DNA of 21,239 nucleotides from Sulfurimonas sp. (GCA_027056465.1 JALUKS010000181.1:1-21239), one strand, 5' to 3'; shown: positions 1 through 7,256, numbered from the stretch's first letter. Translations and numbers: made by a program. The notes: generated from the letters alone by a model not told the origin.

Positions 1-72
1 GTGTCTCTGTTTGTGGATGGGAATTATAGGGGAGTAGTGCTTAATGTTTGCTTAAAGTGCAAAGAAGATTAG
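1..72 (+). CDS. Possible 3' end of a plus-strand gene (partial)
   Basis: Frame 1 is open from the first base to a TAG at 70-72 and encodes 23 residues ending in VCLKCKED. The other two plus frames close within about 35 bases. The stretch is too short to identify a family. If real, the gene would converge on the M14 carboxypeptidase gene, with the hairpin at 143-157 lying between the two ends. An open frame of this length can occur by chance, so confidence is low. Confidence 0.3.
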   Translation: MSLFVDGNYRGVVLNVCLKCKED

Positions 73-142
73 TGAAATATTTGATTTCTTTTCTTTTTTG
101 CTTTTCTTTGCTGTTTTGGATTATTTGGTTATTGAAGATAAA

Positions 143-157
143 CCCCTATTTTAGGGG
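143..157 (-). terminator. Hairpin downstream of the M14 gene, possible intrinsic terminator
   Basis: CCCCTA at 143-148 and TAGGGG at 152-157 form a perfect 6-bp stem with a 3-nt loop, 29 bases past the M14 stop codon. On the minus strand it is followed by TTTATCTT, a weak T tract. Because the stem is symmetric it could also stop plus-strand transcription arriving from the left. The short T tail keeps confidence moderate. Confidence 0.5.
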
Positions 158-186
158 CTTTGATAAGTTAAAGGGAGTTTTATAAG

Positions 187-2772
187 TTATATATTTATTT
201 CTAAAAATTCTGGCTCCGAAAAGTTGGGTACATCATCATAAGAGAAAACTGCATAATACTTATGAATCTCTTTGTCTCCAAAGTTATCGTAAGTATAAGT
301 GTCGCTACCACCATAAAGCTTCTGTCCATCATAGGGAGTACATGGAACTCTAAATGGATTTTTAACCACTATAACACCTGCAAAACCATCATCTTTTGGT
401 GCATCCCAAGAGAGCTTTACAATATTATTTTCTAATGTATGCTTTAAATTATTCACTTTAGCTGGAGCATTTTGGCGTTTTTTGATATAGTTAAGTGTAA
501 GCGATGGACGTTTAACTCGTTTATCATCTAGCCAGTTTACACCTTCACTCTTTGCTTTCCCACTTTGTGAAGAAGCTGAGATAACAAACATCACCTTTCT
601 TCTCTTTTTAGACATCTCTATCATCTCATTAATCGTATATCTATCAAATACAAAACGCTGCTTTGGAGTCTCATCGAGTTCTGAGATACTTACATCATAG
701 CCAATTCTCTCTATAATAGTTCTCTTTTGGAGTTTTTCATAGCTGAATTCACCCTCAATAGGTTCTATCATCTCTATATGAAAACGCAGTGTACCCTTAG
801 AGTTTATTTTGCAAGCTTCTATATCTATATATGCATTAGAGATAACTGTATTTTCCATGTCTGGAAGATTTGTTAAGTCAAACTCCATACAAGCATAGCG
901 TTTATTTGCATTAGTATCGAAGCCAGATTGAAGAGATGTATCTTTTACATTATCCTGATTTACAGTAAATTCATTTGAAGACTGCAAATCTAATTTTGCA
1001 TCATCTATAGTATAAGAGATATCAAGTTTTGGTCTATAAGAGAGTCCTCCACTAAACTGTCCATAGCCAATATCCCACTGCATCATCTGTGAGGCACGAT
1101 CAAGTGGAAGAGATTCTGGTCCTTCCATTCTAAAGTAAGCTTCTCTGCGTTTAAGAGACTTTTGCAAAACATCTATTTCATTGTTTGAGAACTCATATGT
1201 TCTCCATATACCTTGAGAAAGTTGATAGGATTGTGTTGGTGTACCTATATAACTGAGCATCTTAGCATTTTTAATATCATCAAAACTATTCATACTATCT
1301 ATAGTTCTCTCATCCATCTGCCCTACTCTCCACTCTCCGTAGCTTTCAACCTGAACAGCAACTCTATTCATTGGATAGTAGGAGATAGTGGCACTTGTTA
1401 TTTTTGCATTTTCAGGAATAGTTGATAGAGAAAATCCACTTACACCAAAACACTCTCCCTTAGAGTTTGAGATACCAACAAACATAGAGTTATTTCCATA
1501 GTGCTCTCTATTTTTTGCTGTTTTCTCTCCTACATAGCCTATCTTATCTGCTTGTGGGTAGAGAATCTTACTAAACATACTCTCAGCTGGCTGCGTTCTC
1601 ACTCCCACTAACTGAGCAAATGCTGATTTTATCTTTTGTTCTTTACTTACTGCACGAACATAGTAGTAGTAATTTTTTGCCGACTTAAGGTTACTATCCT
1701 TAAAAGTTTTTAACTTCGTCATACCTATACGGTTAGAGTTTTGTGCGAAACCTTTTTTCTTTGAAGAGCGATAGATTTCAAAATATATACTCTTTTCATC
1801 ATCATAATCCCAAGTAAGTTCCACCTCTTTAGCAGTTACACTCACTGCACAAAGGTTTTCTGCTCGTTTGAGACTATCACTCTTATTATAATTTTTCACT
1901 TCACTCAAAGCCATCATAAGTGCTGGAATATTCTCTTCAATATTTTCACTCATATGCTCGATATAGTCACTGATATTTCTTGTTCCTACTTCTGCAACCA
2001 GAGAGAGAGCTCCCTTAGAGTAGTAAAACTCACGCCCACTTCCAGAGATAAGATGTACAGGAGGTTTTCCCATATGCACACCATACTCACGACCTGACTC
2101 TTTTCTTATCTCTTCTGCCATATTACAGGCTAAAATATTCAAATCAACTGCATCAACTGCATCTTCATGGATAAAGTTATGGGCAGGAAAAAAAACATTT
2201 CCTTGAGAGTGGTAATCTAATGCGATAGTGATATTTTTATGAGACTCTACAAAGTCTCTCAGTGCTGCTGTTTCTGGTTCACTAAATGCAGAAGGACCAG
2301 AGTAAACATTTGAAGAGGTATTTTTATTTGGGGTGAAACCAACTGAAAAGTTTCTGTTTAAATCTACACCATAAGTGCCATCACCATTATTACGACGATT
2401 TTTTCTCCAAAAAGCAAAGTGATTTCGAGAGTACTCAAAACCATCAGGGTTGGCACAAGGTACCATGTAAAGTGTAGTAGATTGAAGTATACCTTTTAAT
2501 CTAGGATCATAATCAATATGTTCTAAAATATATTTTGCGAAAGATAGGGAGAGTTCTATCCCTATCCATTCACGGGCATGAATTGTACCTGTGTAAAAAA
2601 GAGCTGGTTTTTTAGCATGATTTTTTACATCTATTGAGATATTGACTGCAATAATCTCGCGTTCTTCCCAAGTTTTACCTATCACTTCTACTTTAAACAG
2701 TTCTGGGTTACTCACTGCAGCTGCTTTAAAAAAATCCACACACTCGTCATATGATGTATATTGTTGTCTCAA
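187..2772 (-). CDS. M14-family zinc carboxypeptidase with fibronectin-III and DNRLRE-like regions
   Basis: An 861-residue protein. Residues about 1-290 are an M14 metallocarboxypeptidase domain. The zinc ligands are H65 and E68 (HARE) and H188 (YHSQGN); substrate-binding residues are R67, R123 and N139-R140 (DLNRNF); the catalytic Glu is E261 (LVAEVGT). A fibronectin-III-like region follows (about 300-395), then two DNRLRE-like beta-rich regions (about 400-765) and a C-terminal FN3-like segment (about 770-861). The start is a TTG preceded by AAGG at 7-base spacing, with an in-frame TAA four codons upstream, so no upstream start exists; the next Met would lose the zinc ligands. There is no signal peptide, which is odd for this architecture. 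R247 aligns with carboxypeptidase A Ile255 and suggests preference for acidic C-terminal residues (inference). It lies downstream of the ATP-grasp and M20 genes, probably in one operon. Confidence 0.85.
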   Translation of the reverse strand: MRQQYTSYDECVDFFKAAAVSNPELFKVEVIGKTWEEREIIAVNISIDVKNHAKKPALFYTGTIHAREWIGIELSLSFAKYILEHIDYDPRLKGILQSTTLYMVPCANPDGFEYSRNHFAFWRKNRRNNGDGTYGVDLNRNFSVGFTPNKNTSSNVYSGPSAFSEPETAALRDFVESHKNITIALDYHSQGNVFFPAHNFIHEDAVDAVDLNILACNMAEEIRKESGREYGVHMGKPPVHLISGSGREFYYSKGALSLVAEVGTRNISDYIEHMSENIEENIPALMMALSEVKNYNKSDSLKRAENLCAVSVTAKEVELTWDYDDEKSIYFEIYRSSKKKGFAQNSNRIGMTKLKTFKDSNLKSAKNYYYYVRAVSKEQKIKSAFAQLVGVRTQPAESMFSKILYPQADKIGYVGEKTAKNREHYGNNSMFVGISNSKGECFGVSGFSLSTIPENAKITSATISYYPMNRVAVQVESYGEWRVGQMDERTIDSMNSFDDIKNAKMLSYIGTPTQSYQLSQGIWRTYEFSNNEIDVLQKSLKRREAYFRMEGPESLPLDRASQMMQWDIGYGQFSGGLSYRPKLDISYTIDDAKLDLQSSNEFTVNQDNVKDTSLQSGFDTNANKRYACMEFDLTNLPDMENTVISNAYIDIEACKINSKGTLRFHIEMIEPIEGEFSYEKLQKRTIIERIGYDVSISELDETPKQRFVFDRYTINEMIEMSKKRRKVMFVISASSQSGKAKSEGVNWLDDKRVKRPSLTLNYIKKRQNAPAKVNNLKHTLENNIVKLSWDAPKDDGFAGVIVVKNPFRVPCTPYDGQKLYGGSDTYTYDNFGDKEIHKYYAVFSYDDVPNFSEPEFLEINI

Positions 2773-2812
2773 TCTTTTACCTTAATTGCTATATTTTTTT
2801 GAAATAATACTC

Positions 2813-3727
2813 TCACTTCGTTTTTCTGTCAATTAAATCAACAATGAAATCAATCTTCTTGTCATTAAAATTTAATCCCATTTTTTCTTGTTCTGGAGTA
2901 GCAAATGCTGGAATACCATTTACTTCTAAGACAATATACTCTTCTTTCTCTCTATCATAGATAATATCTACACCACCAATAGCAACACCAGTTGCTTTGC
3001 AGGCTTTAATAGCAACATCTATGATTTCATCATTTGCCTCACGCATAAAGACGCTACCACCACTTGTGACATTAGTACGCCAGTCTGTTCCACTCGCTTT
3101 TCTACCATAGCAAGAGACAAATTTTCCATCAACTATATCTACTCTAAAGTCAGTATTATCATAATCTATAAACTTCTCTACATAAAAGTAACGCAAATCC
3201 ATCTGGTTTAAAAATGGCATCAACATATCTAAGTTTGCCTCATTTTCTATCTTCGTAAGACCTACACCACCCCAACCATCTGTTGGTTTATAGACCATTT
3301 TATCCCATTTTTTAATGATTTTTTTAAGTTCATGTCCATCATCACGGTGGCAAAGATTATAATCTGGAGTTTTAATATCTGCATTTCTCAAAACGAAAGA
3401 GGTGTGAAACTTATCCTCAGTAAGTGCAAATGAATCATAAGAATTGATCATAGGTATAACACGATTAAGTGCTTGATAAAGATACATCTGATACTGTGTC
3501 TGCTCCCCTGCATTGTAAGAAAACATAAGGTCTAGTTTATCAAGTTTCTCCCCTTTATAAGCATCTCCACGATATATAATATGCCCATTCTTTGCAACAG
3601 CATTTCGTAAACAGAGATCATTGAGTGTCTCAATATCTCTCTCTTTTAATTTTTTTATAATCTTTTTTGCAATTTTATCGCCACCACCATTACTGTATAA
3701 CCACATTCCAATTTTTCTATTACTCAT
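2813..3727 (-). CDS. RimK-like ATP-grasp ligase
   Basis: A 304-residue protein with an ATP-grasp fold of the RimK type, enzymes that join a carboxylate to an amine through an acyl-phosphate. Visible elements are the ATP-binding lysine and glycine loop (K147-P-T-D-G-W-G-G, 147-154), a basic segment GRKASGTDWRTNVTSGG (208-224) that resembles the RimK substrate loop, and the metal-binding residues D254 (GGVDIIYD), E268 and N270 (LEVNGIP). Residues 1-95 are the family's variable N-terminal domain. Its ATG directly follows the M20 stop as TAGATG, with GGAG as ribosome binding site inside the M20 gene, so the two are translationally coupled. The flanking M20 and M14 carboxypeptidases suggest that the added group is an amino acid, possibly glutamate. 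The substrate cannot be read from the sequence, and it is not close enough to call RimK itself. Confidence 0.8.
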   Translation of the reverse strand: MSNRKIGMWLYSNGGGDKIAKKIIKKLKERDIETLNDLCLRNAVAKNGHIIYRGDAYKGEKLDKLDLMFSYNAGEQTQYQMYLYQALNRVIPMINSYDSFALTEDKFHTSFVLRNADIKTPDYNLCHRDDGHELKKIIKKWDKMVYKPTDGWGGVGLTKIENEANLDMLMPFLNQMDLRYFYVEKFIDYDNTDFRVDIVDGKFVSCYGRKASGTDWRTNVTSGGSVFMREANDEIIDVAIKACKATGVAIGGVDIIYDREKEEYIVLEVNGIPAFATPEQEKMGLNFNDKKIDFIVDLIDRKTK

Positions 3728-4840
3728 CTACTCTCCTTTAAAATCTAAATTTTCCATAAAATGCTTAAAAAGTACTCTACTCATCTCTATACGACTTGTA
3801 AAACTACTTTTTAATGCTCGCTCATTCACTGTATGATCACCATCACCAAAGGGACCAAATCCATCAAGTGTTACAACTCCACATGAACTAACAACATTTG
3901 CATCACTCACACCACCTCGCTCTTCACTAGGAACTTGAGTGCCAGTTATCTTCTCTATCTTTGTGATTAAATCGAGAGACTCTTGAGATGTCTGCATCAC
4001 ATCACGCTGAATAGCACCACTTAAAGTTGAAAAAGTTCCAGTAACATAAGCTTTTTTTACTATCTTCTCAATAGCTTCTAAAACTCTACACTTCTCCAAA
4101 AGAGTCTTATAACGTAATTCAAATGTTAAATGTGCATGAGGAGAGATAGTATTAGCACCTATGCCACCCTCAATTTTTCCTACATTAACGGTTGTACCTT
4201 TCTCAATATCTGTCAATCCAACAAGCTCTTGAATTTTATAAGAAGCTTCAAGGTTGGCATCATAACCTTGAGTATAGCTGTTTCCAGCATGAGCTGCTCT
4301 GCCTTGTATATCTATAAAGAAAGTACCAACTCCTTTTCTGCCAGTCACTACTTCTAAAGATTTACCAGCTGCTTCATAGACAAAACAGTAGTCATATTTT
4401 TTTGCAAGTTCCATTGTAAGATATTTGGAATCATCACTTCCTGTCTCTTCATCACTTACAAGGAGTATATCTATGTTTTGTATCTCTCTATCCTCTTTTT
4501 TAAGTTCTCGTAGTGCCTCCACAAAAACAAGATTACCACCTTTCATATCACAAACACCTGGTCCATAAACCCACTCTTCATCTTCACTAAATGATTCAAA
4601 CTTTCCCTCAGGAAAAACGGTATCTATATGCCCAAGGAGAAGTACTCTTTTAGCACCCTCTCTATGTTTTGAACTATAATATCTGTGGTCGCCTATACTC
4701 TCTCGCTTATAGAGTGTGGTAGTAAAGCCTAAAGATTCAAGCCAAGCATCAAAAATTTTGCCAACTCGGTTGACACCTTCTCTGTTTTTTGTATAAGAGT
4801 TTATCTCTATTATTTTTTGTAAATCATTGATATATTGCAT
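3728..4840 (-). CDS. M20-family metallopeptidase, glutamate carboxypeptidase (CPG2)-like
   Basis: A 370-residue di-zinc exopeptidase of family M20A. Metal ligands and catalytic residues are H71 and D73 (LLGHIDTVF), D98 (DMKGG), the E131-E132 pair (SDEETGS: catalytic base and metal ligand), E156 (VYEAA) and H336 (GDGDHTVNE). The dimerisation domain spans roughly 165-275. R308 in RGGVSDAN matches the substrate-carboxylate Arg region of CPG2-type enzymes, which release C-terminal glutamate. There is no signal peptide, so it is probably cytoplasmic. It is the first gene of the ATP-grasp/M14 unit. No Shine-Dalgarno sequence precedes the ATG and a TATAAT lies only six bases upstream, so the mRNA may be leaderless. 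Alternative roles include ArgE/DapE/LysK-like deacylation of an N-acyl amino acid. Confidence 0.85.
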   Translation of the reverse strand: MQYINDLQKIIEINSYTKNREGVNRVGKIFDAWLESLGFTTTLYKRESIGDHRYYSSKHREGAKRVLLLGHIDTVFPEGKFESFSEDEEWVYGPGVCDMKGGNLVFVEALRELKKEDREIQNIDILLVSDEETGSDDSKYLTMELAKKYDYCFVYEAAGKSLEVVTGRKGVGTFFIDIQGRAAHAGNSYTQGYDANLEASYKIQELVGLTDIEKGTTVNVGKIEGGIGANTISPHAHLTFELRYKTLLEKCRVLEAIEKIVKKAYVTGTFSTLSGAIQRDVMQTSQESLDLITKIEKITGTQVPSEERGGVSDANVVSSCGVVTLDGFGPFGDGDHTVNERALKSSFTSRIEMSRVLFKHFMENLDFKGE

Positions 4841-4846
4841 AAGAAT

Positions 4847-4852
4847 ATTATA
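4847..4852 (-). promoter_or_regulatory. Predicted -10 element of the M20/ATP-grasp/M14 operon
   Basis: A perfect TATAAT on the minus strand in the context TAGTATAAT, inside an AT-rich stretch. Transcription would begin about seven bases downstream, at or next to the A of the M20 ATG. The -35 position (CTATCT) is poor, which is usual for Campylobacterota sigma-70 promoters. Confidence 0.5.
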
Positions 4853-4942
4853 CTAAATTTTAGATATAAAGATAGTGTAACCGTTAAAAAGTAAGAAAAA
4901 AATGAAAAAGTGGGAAGTTATATGAAGATTTTAGGGGTCGAG

Positions 4943-4967
4943 CTTAGAAGAATTATTTTCTTCTAAG
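4943..4967 (-). repeat. 10-bp perfect inverted repeat around the rplS stop codon
   Basis: CTTAGAAGAA (4943-4952) pairs perfectly with TTCTTCTAAG (4958-4967), leaving a 5-nt loop that contains the rplS TAA. No T run follows directly on the minus strand, so it is not a textbook intrinsic terminator. It may protect the 3' end of the rpsP-rplS transcript or assist termination together with the T-rich tract further downstream. Confidence 0.5.
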
Positions 4968-5312
4968 TTCTTTAATACGAGCTTTTTTACCTGCAAGGTC
5001 ACGAAGATAGAAAAGTTTCGCACGACGAACACGTCCACGACGAATAACTTTAATCTCAGCGATAGAGTCAGAAAAGAGTGGAAATATTCTCTCAATTCCA
5101 ACAGCATTTGCTCCAATTTTACGTACAGTGATAGTTGCACCTGTACCTTGACCACGTTTTGCGATACATACACCTTCGTAGTTCTGAATACGACTTTTGT
5201 CGCCCTCTTGAATAGTTACTGCTAAACGAACAGTATCACCAGCACGAAAATCTGGAATGTTTTTCTCAGCTGTTTGTGCATTTTCAAAGTTTTCTATGTA
5301 CTTATTTCTCAT
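4953..5312 (-). CDS. rplS: 50S ribosomal protein L19
   Basis: A 119-residue protein, the normal length for L19. The family signature is clear: FRAGDTVRLAVTIQEG (24-39), IQNYEGVCIAKRGQG (42-56), the central FPLFSDSIAEIKVIRRG and the basic C-terminus RRAKLFYLRDLAGKKARIKELRRK-type tail. L19 sits at the 30S-50S interface of the large subunit. It is the last gene of the rpsP-khpA-rimM-trmD-rplS cluster, an arrangement widely conserved in bacteria. The ATG has an AAGGA ribosome binding site upstream. The stop codon is enclosed in a perfect inverted repeat. Confidence 0.98.
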   Translation of the reverse strand: MRNKYIENFENAQTAEKNIPDFRAGDTVRLAVTIQEGDKSRIQNYEGVCIAKRGQGTGATITVRKIGANAVGIERIFPLFSDSIAEIKVIRRGRVRRAKLFYLRDLAGKKARIKELRRK

Positions 5313-5345
5313 AAGAGTAAATCCTTAAATTTATTTACGCAAAGT

Positions 5346-6047
5346 TTAGGATAACTTCTGCGTTGCTTTATGCTTTTTTAGCTCTTGTGGTCTAAAAAAC
5401 TTTGTTTTAGACTCAGATAAAGCTAATTTTAATGAGTGAATTTTACTATGATTTCCCTTTAAGTATTCTGATGGAACACCTAAAGCCTCATAGAGCTTCG
5501 GCTTTGAAAAAGAGGGTGCTTCTAAAAGTGGTGTTTCAAAACTCTCCACTTCTAAAGATGCACTGTTACCCAGTACTCCCTCTATATTTCTACTCACCGC
5601 ATCACACACTACCAAAGAGGCGAGTTCGCCTCCTGTAAGTATGTAATCACCAATAGAGAACACTTCATCAGCATACTTCTCTATAACTCTCTCATCTATT
5701 CCCTCGTATCTTCCACTCACAAAAGCTACATGGGACTTCTTTGCAAGTCTTTTGGCATCATTTTGCACAAAAGGCTTCGCGACAGGAGTCATAAAAACTA
5801 TATGAACATTCTCATCTTCTTCTCTCAAACTATCCAAAGCATCAAATAGGGGCTGGGGATTCATCACCATTCCAGCTCCACCACCAAATGCAGTATCATC
5901 AACCTTAGAGTGCTTATTTGTTGAAAAATCTCTCGGGTTAAGATACTTAACACTAAAGAGATTCTTCTCCATCGCACGTTTTAATATAGAGTCATTAAAA
6001 TAACCCTCTATTAAGTTTGAAAAAAGTGTAACAAAAGTAAAAGTCAT
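5346..6047 (-). CDS. trmD: tRNA (guanine37-N1)-methyltransferase TrmD
   Basis: A 233-residue SPOUT methyltransferase that uses S-adenosylmethionine to make m1G37 in tRNAs reading CCN, CUN and CGG codons, which prevents +1 frameshifts. Family motifs are DDTAFGGGAGMVM (50-62), SGRYEGIDER (111-120) and the knot sequence SIGDYILTGGE (131-141). The segment aligned with the DSF motif of E. coli TrmD reads ESF here (168-170), a conservative change at or beside the reported general base. The ATG overlaps the rimM stop as TAATG, indicating translational coupling. Confidence 0.97.
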   Translation of the reverse strand: MTFTFVTLFSNLIEGYFNDSILKRAMEKNLFSVKYLNPRDFSTNKHSKVDDTAFGGGAGMVMNPQPLFDALDSLREEDENVHIVFMTPVAKPFVQNDAKRLAKKSHVAFVSGRYEGIDERVIEKYADEVFSIGDYILTGGELASLVVCDAVSRNIEGVLGNSASLEVESFETPLLEAPSFSKPKLYEALGVPSEYLKGNHSKIHSLKLALSESKTKFFRPQELKKHKATQKLS

Positions 6048-6589
6048 TAAGATGCTTCTAAAATATCCAAAGCACCACTCAAAGTGATTCTTTTTTTCTT
6101 AATATCTACATCTTTTTTAAATGGCTCTATAAAAGGAACTAAAAAGCTCTTTGGCAGACCACTCTCAATTAAACTCTTATCTGTAACTATAATTAAATAG
6201 TTTGTTGCTCCGATTCTATCAAGCTCTTGTACTTTTCCAAGTAACTTATCATCTTCATAAATCTCGCAATCTTCTAAATCAAAAAAGAAGTACTCACCTT
6301 TCTCAAGGTGGCAGTTCTCTCTTGTCTCTTCGTAAGTTGTATAGAGCTTTGCATTCACAAACTTTTTACAATCCTGAGGATTAGAAAGACTGTTTATCTT
6401 TACTAAACCACGTTCCTGATTTACTTCAGTCAAAGTTATTCTATCTTTTTTGTTTATCAAAAAAGAGCTTCCAACCTTGAACTGCTCTGGAAAATCAGAC
6501 TTATCATGAAACTTCATGTCACCTTTGATACCTACCGTTTTACCGATAGTAGCAATGTGAAGAAGAGGTTCTTTACAGTGCTTCGACAT
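6047..6589 (-). CDS. rimM: 16S rRNA processing / 30S maturation protein RimM
   Basis: A 180-residue protein with the two RimM domains: an N-terminal beta-barrel (about 8-90, opening LLHIATIGKTVGIKGDMK) and a C-terminal PRC barrel (about 95-175, containing GEYFFFDLEDCEIY and LDRIGATNYLIIV). RimM binds S19 and promotes maturation of the 30S head. It starts inside khpA with a 17-base overlap and ends in a TAATG overlap with trmD, so its translation is probably coupled on both sides. Confidence 0.95.
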   Translation of the reverse strand: MSKHCKEPLLHIATIGKTVGIKGDMKFHDKSDFPEQFKVGSSFLINKKDRITLTEVNQERGLVKINSLSNPQDCKKFVNAKLYTTYEETRENCHLEKGEYFFFDLEDCEIYEDDKLLGKVQELDRIGATNYLIIVTDKSLIESGLPKSFLVPFIEPFKKDVDIKKKRITLSGALDILEAS

Positions 6590-6809
6590 TAATTCTATAA
6601 CTCACACCATCTTTAGCTTTACAACCAGAGATAACTGTTTTAATAGCTCCAATCATCTTACCACTTTTACCAATCAGTTTACCAATATCAGCTTGATTAG
6701 CATAGAGTATGATCTCTGTTATTTCATCACCATCTTTTACTTCGACTCTTACATCATCAGGATGCGATGCTATAAGTTTAGCAAATTCAGCAACAAAATC
6801 AGCAATCAT
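6573..6809 (-). CDS. khpA: KH-domain RNA-binding protein KhpA
   Basis: A 78-residue protein that is a single KH domain. The GxxG loop is GKSG within IGKLIGKSGKMIGAIKTVI. Length and position between rpsP and rimM match KhpA (YlqC), a small RNA-binding protein that in other bacteria works with KhpB; its cellular role in this phylum is not settled. The start lies two bases after the rpsP stop, and the 3' end overlaps rimM by 17 bases. Confidence 0.93.
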   Translation of the reverse strand: MIADFVAEFAKLIASHPDDVRVEVKDGDEITEIILYANQADIGKLIGKSGKMIGAIKTVISGCKAKDGVSYRINVEAL

Positions 6810-6811
6810 AA

Positions 6812-7039
6812 TTAACGACCTGTAATCTTTTTAACACGACCACTCATTTTAGCACCAACGCTCAACCAGTAATCAAGTCTTTCATTATCAACAACAAGTG
6901 TTTTCTCTTCGTTCATTGGATTGTAGTGACCGATAAGTTCGATCCAACCACCATCTCTACGTTTACGGCTATCAGTTACCGCTAAACGATAAAATGGTCT
7001 CTTTTTTCTTCCCATACGAGTAAGTCTAATTACTGTCAT
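6812..7039 (-). CDS. rpsP: 30S ribosomal protein S16
   Basis: A 75-residue protein, the typical short S16. It opens MTVIRLTRMGRKKRPFYRLA, continues with VTDSRKRRDGGWIELIGHYNP (22-42) and ends ERLDYWLSVGAKMSGRVKKITGR. S16 is an early-assembling 16S rRNA-binding protein. The ATG has a strong AAGGAAA ribosome binding site at 7044-7050. It heads the khpA-rimM-trmD-rplS group, and the 217 bases upstream contain a predicted promoter and a folded leader candidate. Confidence 0.98.
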   Translation of the reverse strand: MTVIRLTRMGRKKRPFYRLAVTDSRKRRDGGWIELIGHYNPMNEEKTLVVDNERLDYWLSVGAKMSGRVKKITGR

Positions 7040-7125
7040 GTTATTTCCTTAATTTATAAATATTTTACGGGGTATTTTTTGCAGAATAAATGTAGTTTGT
7101 AAATAAATACAAGTAGTTTATTGTG

Positions 7126-7183
7126 CCTCTTACCGCCATTTGGCGTCTTATATCTCAAAAGAGATACCTTCTAATCACAGAGG
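7126..7183 (-). ncRNA. Candidate structured 5' leader of rpsP (three-way junction)
   Basis: In the ffh-rpsP gap three nested pairings can be drawn by eye: an outer stem CCTCT/AGAGG (7126-7130 with 7179-7183), a hairpin CGCC-ATTT-GGCG (7134-7145) and a perfect hairpin TATCTC-AAAA-GAGATA (7151-7166). On the minus strand this would lie about 20 bases into an rpsP leader starting near 7207. It matches no riboswitch or 4.5S RNA pattern I know. It could be an autoregulatory ribosomal-protein leader; the outer stem is only 5 bp, so this is tentative. Confidence 0.35.
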
Positions 7184-7213
7184 GATTATTTCAGAAGTTA
7201 TTACGATAGTGAA

Positions 7214-7219
7214 ATTATA
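7214..7219 (-). promoter_or_regulatory. Predicted -10 element for the rpsP operon
   Basis: A perfect TATAAT on the minus strand in the context GCTATAATTTC, 38 bases after the ffh stop. Transcription from about 7207 would give rpsP a leader of roughly 168 bases. No good -35 box is visible. Confidence 0.45.
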
Positions 7220-7256
7220 GCGAAGTAACTCTTAAAAAACTATGAAGTTCTTTAAT

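Noticed and set aside
4931..5173. Minus-strand frame of 80 codons overlapping rplS
   Set aside because: It is the rplS sequence read in another frame, and rplS is certain.
7096..7111. Inverted repeat TTGTA/TACAA upstream of rpsP as an operator
   Set aside because: The arms are only five AT-rich base pairs, which occur readily by chance in this sequence.
7040..7256. 4.5S (SRP) RNA gene next to ffh
   Set aside because: The gap contains hairpins, but I cannot find the conserved GGAA-tetraloop apical domain with its asymmetric internal loop, so the SRP RNA is not assigned here.
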